A DNA stretch of 64,000 nucleotides from Clarkia xantiana subsp. parviflora (Eukaryota > Streptophyta > Magnoliopsida > Myrtales > Onagraceae), in the NCBI GenBank assembly GCA_036873135.1, contig JAPTYO010000008.1:44124441-44188440 (forward strand), given 5' to 3'. The notes below the pieces were generated by a model. The model had not been told where the DNA came from, searched no databases, and saw nothing but the letters and a program-made list of their open reading frames with translations. The position numbers were made by a program, and so were the translations under genes. Shown one piece after another: positions 33,649 to 45,700 of this stretch. Each line of letters begins with the position of its first letter. Positions within the stretch are counted from its first letter, which is position 1.

Positions 33649-33746
33649 GTATTGGGCATCTGCATCTGCATCTGCATCTCCCACTCCCTCCCTCACTCTC
33701 TGCAATTCCCAAATTAATTAATTATTAATTTAGAAGATTAGATTAG

Positions 33747-36700
33747 ATGGGTGAATTAGCAGCAGGTGCTTCTTCTTCTTCTTCACCACCGCCTCACGTT
33801 GTAATCTTTCCGTTGCCAGCGCAAGGTCACATCAACTCCATGTTGAAGCTGGGCGAGCTTCTCAGCCTCCATGGCATTCGAATCACTTTCCTCAACTCTG
33901 AAAGGATCCACCGGCGTCTCATCCAAAACTCTGATGTCCAGTCTCGGTTCTGCAGCGGCTTCCAATTCAAGGAGATGTCAGATGGATTAACAGAGGATCC
34001 CTGCACGGATGAGCACTTCATGTTGTTGTTTAACAACTTGAAAGACTCATCTAGGTGTGTACTTGAAGATATTGTGAGATGCGCTGCCGATGAAGGGTCG
34101 CCGGTAAGCTGTATCATAGCCGACGGAAGTATGAGCTTTGTAATTGATATTGGACAGCACATCGGTGTTCCAGTCATCATCTTCCGTACAATCAGCGCCT
34201 GCTCTTTCTCTGCTTACTTGTACATTCCTCAAATGATTCTAAATGGACAACTACCAATTCGAGGTATTCTTATTATTACTTGTTTCTTTCATTTCATTCA
34301 TTTTTCAAAGAGATTAATTAAGGTTTGTTAGTTCAAATCTCGGTCAGATCCGCCCACACACCTGCATAAATGAATAAACCGGATGGTCGTAAATCTTCAT
34401 CTGACTGACGCTCATGTTCGTCGAATACGCAAGTCTATGTATAGAGAGATGAAATTCCCTAGATTTATATTGATAGAGGAAGTAAGCTGATGGGTTCCGA
34501 TAGTAATCGTTAGCCCCGTTAAACATCCAATGGACGGCAAGTAAGTCCAGTGGGCCTCGTAAAGGCCCGGAAGGCCCAGAGGCCCAGTACGAAGAGCCCC
34601 GACGTAGGCGGGCCCGACAATAAGAGCTGTACGCTCCCGATAAGAAGCCTCTGAGTAGGCCCCGATATGCCTTGATAAAGGCCCCGATGATAAAGCCCCG
34701 CAGAGGCTGGACCCGTCCCGCAGAGACTGAAGGTCCTGGGTGGTGATCTAGAATGGAACAACTCTGGAGTCCCCGACAAGAAGTCGTGACTTGAGATCAG
34801 AGGATAAGACCGAGAAACCTGCCTACCAAATAGTGTAGTGGGAGACGGTTGAAGATAACGGATAAATTCCCCTAAGATACGCAGGGCGTGCCCGAGATAC
34901 ATGGAGTATGGGTAAGATACGCAGAGCGTGGGGCGAAATATACGGAATCCCCCGAGATATACGGAATCGTGGCCATAACGGCCAAGTTTGGCCTCAGGTA
35001 ACTCTGGGTGACTTCGTCTCCTATATAAAGGAGGAAGTTACCCCAGAAAACCCTAATTGAATTACGAGCTTAGACTTTGGCTTACCACCCCATTGATTAC
35101 TGTACTCATTTAAGCATCGGAGAGGGATTCTGGGTCACCACCCAGGTCATCCCCTTGTGCAGGACCACGCGGAGCTTAGGAGTCCGAACATTCCGTCAAG
35201 GACGTAACGGAGCTTCGCCCGTGATCCAACATTGGCGCCGTCTGTGGGAACTTACAAAAAGTCAAAATAGTTTCTACCAGATCAATGGCCGGTGGTGGCA
35301 AGAAGAAGCAAGTTCCGGCCGGCAGTTCTCGTCCCGCAGGAACTGTGAATTCCCCGTTGCCGGAACGCGTCGCTGAACAAGGTGAGAACCCTGCCCTTTC
35401 TCAGACAGGGGGACATGGTGATGAGGTCTCAGTCCGAGACGCTGGAAGGGACAGGCAAGAGGTCCCTCATAGGGGGGAGGATGATGCTCCACCAAACCCG
35501 GTGGGCCCTGGAGCTGGAGATGCCCCGCGAAGGGAAGAAGGGTCGTCCTCGAACTCGGAGTTGGCCAAGGCAGTGGCGGAGGCCATGCCAATGTTCCTGG
35601 CTGCCATGGAGGCTCTGCTGGACAAAAGAGAGGCCGCTAGAAAGATGGGGGAGTTGCCTCCGCGAGAAGAGTTACCGCCACCCCCGCCGAGGGTGGACCC
35701 AGAGGAGCAGGAGGTTCCGCCCCGGGATAAGGGTAAGGAACCTAGGCAGCCTGAGAAGTTCGTGGTTGACGGCCCTGGGCCAGTGCAGAATAGGACCATC
35801 CCCCTGAATGGTCCCCTCACCGCTGACCAGGTGGTAAGAATCATTAGCATCTATACGGGCGACCAAAAGCAGATGACCTCGGAGCTCAGGGATCGATCCA
35901 GCCATCCTTTCGTACCGCGGCTGATCGACACCGTTGCCCCGCCAGGGATAGGTATCCCGACGATCGAAGCATATGATGGGGAAGGAGACCCGGTCCGCCA
36001 TGTACAAAGACACGTTCAGGCATGCATGGGTAGGACCTCAAACGAAGATTTGATATGCTCGCTGTTCCCGATAACCCTAGGAGAGAGGGCCATGACCTGG
36101 TTCTTTAGCCTTCCGCCAGGAAGTATCACCTGCTGGGCCGACATGCACGACCGCTTCATCAAGCAGTACCAAGGACGAAGACGCCTCCTGAAAAGCGTGA
36201 GGACCCTAACCAAGGTGGTGCAGAGACCTGATGAATCATTGGCGTATTATTACCAACGGTTCACTGCCAGCGCTGCGGAGATTGATGAAGAAATCTCGGA
36301 GGGAGAGATGATACGTACTTTCCTGCATAACCTAAGTGCTCCGTATGGCTCCGATCTAATGCACAGTGTAGCCGCAAAGGCTATATGGAGTATGGAGGCC
36401 CTGCAAGCGAGGGTAAAGCAGCAAATTGATGTCCAGGAGTCAAAAATCGCTGCTGGAGAGCTAGATCCCCCGAAATCGGGGAGAGGAAAGACATCATCCA
36501 AGCTGTCGGATGATCGCAGGAGAAGCGATAAGTCGGAGGGGAGTAGAAACCGAGGCCGTCCCGACCGAAAAGAAGACAAGCGTCCCGCGGGGAAAGACAA
36601 TCGAGAGGGTCGCGCTACCCCCATCAACACCTCGATGGCCTCTGTATTAGCCGTGATGGAGCGACAAGGCCTCGTCCGATACCCCCCAAGGAAAGAAGGC

Positions 36701-39700
36701 GAGTACCTGGGAGGCCGCCCAGATCGCTACTGTCGTTACCATCGAGCCAGTGGTCACGACACCGAAAATTGTCGGGAGCTGAAGAAAGAAATTGAGAAGC
36801 TGATCCAGAAGGGGAAGCTGAAGGAATTTGTCGGGAAGGGACGATGTCGATCTCGTTCCAGAAGTAGGTCCCGCTCCCGTTCGAAATCTCGCGACCGATC
36901 CCCAAAGAAGAAGAAGGTGGAGCAAGAAGCCTCAGGATCGGGAGCCCGCCGAGAGAGGCGCGGAACCATCAACGTCATCCATGGAGGAATGGCAGCGGGA
37001 GGTGATACCTCTGCTTCTCGCGAAAACTATGCTTCGCGCATCTCTGCTGCAGTGGTGTTAGGAAAAAGGTCCCGATCGTGGACCCTGAAGGAGGAAATGG
37101 AAATTTCGTTCTCGAAGGAGGATCTAGTAGGCGTGGAGAGCCCTCATGACGACGCCCTGGTTGTGACCCTGGACGTGGATGGATTCGAGATGAAGCGGAT
37201 CCTGATAGACGGAGGGAGTTCCTCCGATATTCTTTTCATGGATGCTCTGGAGGCTATGGGAAAGACGAAGAAGGACCTTACGCAGGTGGACTTCCCGATG
37301 GTGGGATTCTCTGGCTCGACTTCCTACCCACTAGGAATGATTACCTTACCAGTAGAGTTTGGTAGTGGCTGGAAGATGGAGAGGCGGAACGTAGATTTCG
37401 TCGTGGTGGAGTCCGCGGGGGCATATAACGCGATCATTGGGAGGACCACTATCAACCCCCTCATGGCAGTCGCCTCAACGGTCCATCAGAAGATGAAGTT
37501 CCCAACTGATAACGGAGTAGGAGAGGTCAAGGGTGACCAGGTGGCGTCGCGGAAATGCTATGTTAATGCTACCCGACGAAGAAGGAGGGAGACCATGACT
37601 GTTCTTCAGACAGATACCGATCCTCGAGAAGAGTATGGGCGTCCCGCCCCCATGGAGGATTTGAAGGAAGTGGAAATCGATGGGCCTCAGCGGAAGGTGA
37701 AAATCGGCTCTGCCCTGTCGGATGAAAGAGCACGAGAGTTGATCGAGCTCTTGAAGGAGTTCAAGGAGCTGTTTGCCTGGTCCCCAAGTGATATGCCAGG
37801 AATCAGTCCCGACGTGATAGTGCACGAGCTCAAGATTGACCCCGCGATCAAGCCTATCGCGCAGAGGAGGCGTCCGATGGGCGCAGACAAGAGGATCGCG
37901 ATTCAGTAGGAGGTTGGCAGACTGCTCGATGCTGGGTTCATCAAGGAGCTCCGATTCCAGACTTGGGTGGCTAACCCAGTGCTGGTGCGAAAGAGTAACG
38001 GGAAGTGGCGGATGTGTGTTGACTTCCGCGATTTGAACAAAGCCTGCCCGAAGGACTGCTACCCGCTCCCAAGGATTGACCAGCTGGTAGACGCTACATC
38101 GGGACATGAGCTGCTGAGCTTCATGGATGCCTATTCCGGGTACAACCAAATCAAGATGGCAAAGGAGGATGCCCCCCATACAGCCTTCTACGCCGACAAC
38201 GATGTCTACCACTATGACGTGATGCCTTTCGGATTGATCAATGCCGGAGCAACTTACCAGCGGATGGTGAACAAGTTGTTCGGAGATATGTTGGGGAAAA
38301 CCATGGAGGCGTATGTGGACGACATGCTGGTGAAGTCCCGACAGGCAGGAGACCATGTCCAGAATTTGGCGGCAGCATTTGAGCGGATGAAGTTTCATCA
38401 AGTTCGGCTGAATCCCGATAAATGTGCTTTTGGGGTGAACTCGGGGAAGTTCCTAGGGTTCATGGTGAGCCAGAGAGGAATCGAGGTGAACCCTGAGAAG
38501 CTGCGAGCAATCGAGGAGATGCAGTCCCCGAAGAATCATCGGGAGGTCCAGGTGCTGAATGGCCGGTTGGCCGCAATGAATCGCTTTCTATCCAAGGCGA
38601 GCGATCGAGCTATGCCATTTTTTGATGTGCTAAGGGCCAACAAGAAGTTCGAGTGGACCAACAAGTGCGAGGAGGCATTCCAAGCACTCAAGCAGCATCT
38701 TCGTACCCTTCCGCCGCTGGCGAAACCAGTCCCAGGCGAGCCACTTTATCTCTATTTGGCTGTTTCTGATGTAGCTGTTAGTTCTGTTTTGATTAAGATT
38801 GTCAAAGGCAACCAAGTGCCCATCTATTATGTAAGCAAGGCGTTGGCCAAGTCTGAAATAAATTATCCCGCTATTGAGAAGTATCTCTTCGCGTTGATTA
38901 TTGCCGCTCGAAAACTACGACCTTACTTCCATGCCCATGAAGTCACGGTATTGACGAACCAGCCCTTGAAACACTTTTTGAACCGACCGGAGGCGTCGGG
39001 GAGATTAGTAAAATGGGCCATTGAGCTGACGGAGTTCCGCATTCATTTCGCTCCGAGAACCGCTATTAAGGGCCAGGCATTGGCAGATTTTATAGCTGAG
39101 TCTACGGCACCCGATCTAGAAGCAACGGGTCCCGCAGAGGGGGCAACCATGGAAGAGGTCCCGACAACAGAACAGCAGCCAGAACAGCCGAATGAGGGGA
39201 ATACGTGGGAGATGTACACTGATGGTTCATCAAGTGTAGAAGGCTCGGGGGCAGGATTCGTATTGATACCACCCGACGGAGGCGAGCCTTTACGATATGC
39301 CCTGGCATTGACATTCAAAGCCACCAACAACGAAGCAGAGTATGAGGCTCTCATCACAGGCCTCAAGATTGCCAAGGGTACGGGGGTCGACCATCTGAAA
39401 GTGAAGTGTGATGCTAGCTTGGTTGTAAATCAAGTCCAGGGGAACTATGAAGCTAAGAGCCCGACGATGAAGAAATATTTGCACGAGGTACAGACTTTGA
39501 AGGGGAACTTCAAAAGCTTCGATATCGAGGCGATCCCAAGGGAAGAAAACACGGAAGCAGATGCCTTGAGCAAATTTGCTCTGGGAGTGGCCCCCGAGGA
39601 GAATCGGAGGGTGCATTTCCTAGAGAGGGTGATCATCTCAAATATCGACCCAGTGGAGGTCTGTGCTGTTGGGACGGGATCGGAAGAAGAGGAGAAGCCC

Positions 39701-42700
39701 ACCTGGATGAGCTCGATGGTCACGTACCTGACTACGGGAGTACTCCCCGATGATAAAGTGGCAGCCGTCAGGTTGCGGCGGATTGCAGACAACTACGCGA
39801 TGGTGGACAACCAGTTATACAAAAAAGGGTACGTAAAGCCTTTCTTAAAATGTGTAGCAGAGCCTGATACAAATCGGATCTTGAGGGAGCTTCACGAAGG
39901 AGTCGCGGCCTGCCATGAAGGGGCCCGATCTCTAGTAAGGAAAGCGTTGAACTTAGGTTACTACTGGCCCTCGATGAACAAAGAAGCGACGGCGATGGTC
40001 CAATCCTGTGATGCATGCCAGAGATACGCCCCAAATATCGTAGCTCCCGCCGCGGACCTGATGCCCATCAGCAGTGCATGGCCCTTCGCGCAATGGGGAA
40101 TTGACTTGGTGGGACCACTCCCTCAAGCGAGAGGTCAGTGCAAGTACTTACTCGTGGCCATTGACTACTTCTCAAAGTGGATAGAGGCCAAAGCGTTGGC
40201 TAGAACAACGGGGCAGCAGATCCTCAGGTTCCTTCAGACTCAGATCATATCCCGGTATGGGGTCCCGCGAGTACTGATCAGCGACAATGGCCCTCCGTTC
40301 AACGGAGCCCAGTTGAAGGAATACTTGGAAGAATTGAATATTGAGCATCGGACCGCTTCAGTCCGCCACGCCCAGACCAATGGCCAGGTAGAGTCAGCCA
40401 ACAAGATCGTGATGGATGGCTTGAAGAAGAGAGTCTATGCCTTGCAGGGCCATTGGCTGGATGAGCTCGAGAATGTGCTATGGGCTGTGAGAACAACACC
40501 CAAGCAATCAACAGGAGAAACTCCGTTTGGCCTAGTTTATGGCACGGAGGCAGTTGCTCCCGTGGAAATAGCGGTGGCGTCCCATCGCGCGAAATACTAC
40601 GAGCCTCTGACAAATGAGGAGATGAGACGTCTGGACTTAGACCTACTCGAGGCGAAGAGGTGGAAGGCTGATGAAGTCCAGGCTCGAATGCGACTGGCAA
40701 CAGCCCGATATTACAATCGGCGTGTCAGGTCCCGACAATTCTTCGTGGGAGAACTTGTCTGGCGGAGGAATGAGTTTGTTCATCAAGATCAGATCAACAA
40801 GCTGTCACCAAAATGGGAGGGACCCTACAAGATCGTGGGGATGCCAGTGCCCAATGCATACAAGTTAGAGGATCTCGAAGGCAAGACGTTGAAGCATTCC
40901 TTCAGTGGTGAACATTTGAAGAAGTATCATGTTTGATATGAAGCCGCCACGAATGGCGCAAATTGTCTACCAATAAAATCCGATGTAAGCCTACTTTGAA
41001 TTATTAGTGAATAAAAGAAGTTGCCTTCCGATTAAAATGCTTTCGAATTTATTCTCACTGTTAATAAGACGTCCTGAGTGACGCAACAAAAGCCTTCCGA
41101 GGTACGATGAAAGCCCCGCGGGGGACGCATAAGTCGCCTATATGGCGCGGCCAAAAGCCTTAACAGGTACGGACAAAAGCCCTACGGGGTACACGTAAGT
41201 CGTCTATATGATGCAATCAAAAGCCTAGGTACGAAAAGGCCCAGATGGGTCCGCGTAAGTCGTCTATATGATGCGGCCAAAAGCCTTAACGGGTATGAAA
41301 AAGCCTTAACAGGTACGAATAAAGACGTCCAGTAGAGACGCGATAAAAGCCCTAGGGGGCACGAACATGGCCTTGAAAGGCAGGGACGAGAAACCTTAAG
41401 TGGTAAAGTCCCAATTTTGGACGAGAAACCTTAAGTGGTAAAGTCCCGATTTTGGACGAGAAACCTTAAGTGGTAAAGTCCCGACTTTGGACGAGAAACC
41501 TTAAGTGGTAAAGTCCCGATTTTGGACGAGAAACCTTAAGTGGTAAAGTCCCGACTTTGGATGAGAAACCTTAAGTGGTAAAATCCCGATTCGATGAGAA
41601 GCCTTCTTGGCTGCAAAAGTAAAAACAAGATGATTAGAAATATTACCCAGACGACTAAGTCCGCAGAAACGGAATCTAGGAGTCGAACTCCGACAGCAAT
41701 TAGATGCCGCTCCTGAAGCTTGTTGGCATCCATGGGGATGAAGTTGTCCCCCCAGCGGTAAAGTTGAACCATCTGGAGGGTGTTGAGGTCATCCTCGGAA
41801 TAATCTTGAAGTTTGGGGGCAGGGTCCGCCACAACCTCCCATCGAGGCCAGGGAACGGAGCTGTGCTGGATAAAGAAGTAATACTTCTTCCAACCACTAT
41901 TGTCGGAACCTGAGTCGCGGATCAGCACCCGATCCTTGTGAAACTTCCAGGTTTCACTATCCCAGCCGTAGCGTGAAAGTTGCTCCTTTGTCCACTTGGG
42001 GAATCGAGGAGAGAAGGAGCAGACGCCGGATTTATTGCACTTCATGCCATAGAAGGTGCGGAATAACAGGAGACTGTATGTCCATTGTTGGCGGTGGCAC
42101 AGGAGTTGGAAAGCATTCCACACGCGGATGGCGTGTGGGGAGAAGGTGCAAGGATGTGTTTTATAAAAATTACACATCTCCACCATATTTCCGCAGAAGG
42201 GGAACCGAATCCCCGCGCTTATTTGTCCAGTAGAGACAAACGCCTCCCCCGCTCGAGGAGGTGTGATGATGTGCTTCCTTCTACCAGCAGATTGGGACCC
42301 ATAGGGGAAGCGAGGCTCCCAATCCGAAGTAATGCACCCTTCCCTAAGGGCTGCCTCATACGAACCCTCGGATATCTCATTAACAGCAAATTCAAAGAAG
42401 AAGGGAGCCCTAGCCTCAGAACTAGCCTCGTCTAAAACAATTACAGACAAGGAAAATTGAAAAAAGAAGAGTCAACAGTATGTAAATCACGAAAGCATGG
42501 GAAGGGGTCCTTACCAGACATGATCGATGGTCGGAAAATGAAGAAAAGGAGGATTGGAGAAGACGAAGTGGCCTTGATCACTTGGAACACCAGGAAGAAC
42601 TTGGAGAGAACTTCGAATGCAAAGAAGACTGAGAGTCAAAGAACGCAGAAGAAGTAAATAAGATCAAGGTCCTCCCTTTTATAGGCTGAGAAGGCAAATG

Positions 42701-45700
42701 GAGGGATATAATCGTGACCATTGAAGACGAAACGACTGGATCAGGACCATTGAACTATGGGACGGTACAGAGGAGACAGCTGGATGGGCTCGATCTGTAC
42801 CGTTGAATAGGAAACAACACGATCTCAATCGACGAGATTATAGGCACGGAGGAGACGTGCGTGACGTCACAACTGCCTTTTTCAGAAAACAGCAGTCACG
42901 CTAGTTCGAACGTCGTTTCTCTATCCTCAGGCATTTAATGCTGCAGTAGCTGAGGAGACTCCTCGGATTTGGCAACTGCACGTGGGGCCCAGAGTAATCA
43001 TAAGAAAGAGACTCTGACATGTGACAGTCACACGCGAAGATCAGAACCTCCGACGTTGGCATCGGAGGATATAAAGACAAAAGCCTCTAACTGAGGTATC
43101 AGAAATTGCGAAGGTAGAAGGCCCCGACGGTGATATCGGAAGATACAAAGGCGGAGACCTTCGACGATAAGGTTGGTAGGCATGAGATCAGAAGACACGA
43201 TGGACTAAAAGTCCCCCATGTCTTGGGGGCAAATGATGGGTTCCGATAGTAATCGTTAGCCCCGTTAAACATCTAATGGACGGCAAGTAAGTCCAGTGGG
43301 CCTCGTAAAGGCCCGGAAGGCCCAGAGGCCCAGTACGAAGAGCCCCGACGTAGGCGGGCCCGACAATAAGAGCTGTACGCTCCCGATAAGAAGCCTCTGA
43401 GTAGGCCCCGATATGCCTTGATAAAGGCCCCGATGATAAAGCCCCGCAGAGGCTGGACCCGTCCCGCAGAGACTGAAGGTCCTGGGTGGTGATCTAGAAT
43501 GGAACAACTCTGGAGTCCCCGACAAGAAGTCGTGACTTGAGATCAGAGGATAAGACCGAGAAACCTGCCTACCAAATAGTGTAGTGGGAGACGGTTGAAG
43601 ATAACGGATAAATTCCCCTAAGATACGCAGGGCGTGCCCGAGATACATGGAGTATGGGTAAGATACGCAGAGCGTGGGGCGAAATATACGGAATCCCCCG
43701 AGATATACGGAATCGTGGCCATAACGGCCAAGTTTGGCCTCAGGTAACTCTGGGTGACTTCGTCTCCTATATAAAGGAGGAAGTTACCCCAGAAAACCCT
43801 AATTGAATTACGAGCTTAGACTTTGGCTTACCACCCCATTGATTACTGTACTCATTTAAGCATCGGAGAGGGATTCTGGGTCACCACCCAGGTCATCCCC
43901 TTGTGCAGGACCACGCGGAGCTTAGGAGTCCGAACATTCCGTCAAGGACGTAACGGAGCTTCGCCCGTGATCCAACATAAGCCAGGCCAGGCTATGTGGC
44001 TTAACCATCTACCATGATAGTTGAGTTGGTTTTGTATGGTACATGTCTATTCATGAAGGGAAGGGACATTTGGTGGGATCGTATATCGGAGCACTACTAT
44101 AAATGTGGTGTCGCCTATTTATTACTAACGTGGGTGGTATTAATTAGGCGGTGCCCCTGGTTTCTTGACGACACCTGGTTAGAGCTGGGCACGTGGGCCA
44201 ATGCTTGGTTATTTATTTGTTGCAGTGCTCATGGACTCACTAGTTTGCCCGCAGTTGGTATTGGTATCCATCCTAGCCTAGGATCTCTTACGTAGGCCCG
44301 CCCCATGGTCTTTTTGGGCATACCACCTCTTCTTGTTTCAAATGTCTCGGGGTGTCCTATGGTATAGGGCCAACTTATGAGTCATTCATTTGTAATCTTG
44401 ACAGCAAGCGGCTTGACCAAATAATGCCTTCTTTAGGTCTCACCTAATTAAACAATGACTTTTTAGAATTGTTTCCTTCTGTCTTGGTCAAGTTCTGACT
44501 TGGATCGATGATGCTTGGTCTTCCTAGGCGTTGCCTAATTAGGTGACGACTTTCAGGATTTTTCGTTATGGCTCAGTCAAGTTCCGATTGTACCGACGAA
44601 ACTCATCCTTCATGTGTGTCGCATAATGAAGTTACGATTTTAGCAATCACTCTTTATAACTCGGTTAAGTTCCAATTTGAAGTGCGGAGGTCCGGTCATC
44701 CTAGGCATCTTCTAATTACGTAACGAATATCAAATTTGTTTATGCTGCTTGTTCGAGTTCGGACTTCGAACAAGGAGGCTTGGCTTTTCTAGGGCGTCGC
44801 CTAATTACTTAAAGGACTTTCGGAGTGGCTCCTTATAAATGGGCCAACATCCAACTTGGAATGATGAGTTTTCGCATCCCTAGGTTTCGCCTATAAAGTT
44901 GACGATTTTCAGAGCCATTATTTATGACTTGGTTAAGTTCCGACACGAATCGAGGATTGGTCTTTCTAAGCATCGCCTAATTTTAGGAACATATTTGTGC
45001 ACCTCGACAAGCTTGTTCATCTCCTGCCTGATGTCGTTTCTTTTCATCTCGCCTATTGGTCGCGTCTTCTAAATTTTTACGCATACTGAGGGGTCTATCT
45101 TGAGTTCATGGATATAATATATGTGCTTATTTTGGGCATATCACTAGGCGACCAAACGAAGAGTTCCATAAACTTGGAGGGTCGCCCGATCCTGATCTTC
45201 ATGTTTGGTCTGTTGAGATCAATATCCCTAAGTTCTTCCATTATGACCAGGCGACCCGTGTTCTCCTATGAATCGGCGTCGGTACGCATAATCGCCAGCC
45301 ATTCTTGCCAGCTAAGCCTTCTCAGAGCATTCACATAAGATTTCCCCAAGTCCGTCTCGTCGCCTTTCACCTCTCTTAAGCCAAGTGGGGTTGAGGACTT
45401 CATCTTTTGGTGGATTGTAGATGCGATTATTCCACATGTGTTGATAGTTGTGCCCCCCCTCCCCAATGACATTGTAGGATGCACGTGCATCAACCACTTG
45501 AAAGAGGTTTGCACTTCCATCTTATAAAGTAATAAGAGAGTAGAAAGATTACTTTAGTCACCTTAATCAGGCTAAAATGCAGAAGGGTCCATGATATAGC
45601 ATAATCATATCTTACTAAGGTAAAATTCACATATGGCAATAACATATATGGTAATAACTTATACTGCTATATTTCTTAACACCTCCTCCCCCCTCAACTT

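Larger units (their letters stand above)
34488..43977 (+). mobile_element. Full-length, very young Tat-lineage Ty3/gypsy element
   Basis: 9,490 bp with 744-bp LTRs (34488-35231, 43234-43977) differing only at 34528 C / 43274 T, flanked by TAAGC on both sides. Order: LTR, primer-binding site, gag-protease, RT-RNaseH-archaeal-type RNaseH-integrase, long 3' region with an antisense gene, PPT, LTR. Dual RNase H, DGGSS protease, no chromodomain and an antisense ORF before the 3' LTR are marks of the Tat group (Retand/Ogre relatives). No extra ORF precedes gag, so it is more Retand-like than Ogre-like. Confidence 0.96.

Noticed and set aside
34325..34380. B-box-like GTTCAAATC suggesting a SINE in the UGT intron
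   Set aside because: No A box at the right distance, no poly-A/T tail and no target duplication were seen.
37907..37909. MuLV-like read-through signal as an established call
   Set aside because: Only the TAG and a purine-rich downstream context are visible; no pseudoknot could be shown, so it is kept as a hypothesis only.
37475..38401. 308-residue minus-strand frame across the gag/pol junction
   Set aside because: Shadow of the highly conserved pol frame on the other strand; no family signature and no promoter or splice signals.
44014..44295. 93-residue plus-strand frame rich in Trp and Cys
   Set aside because: No homology pattern recognised, no splice context, and it lies in a decayed Tat remnant.
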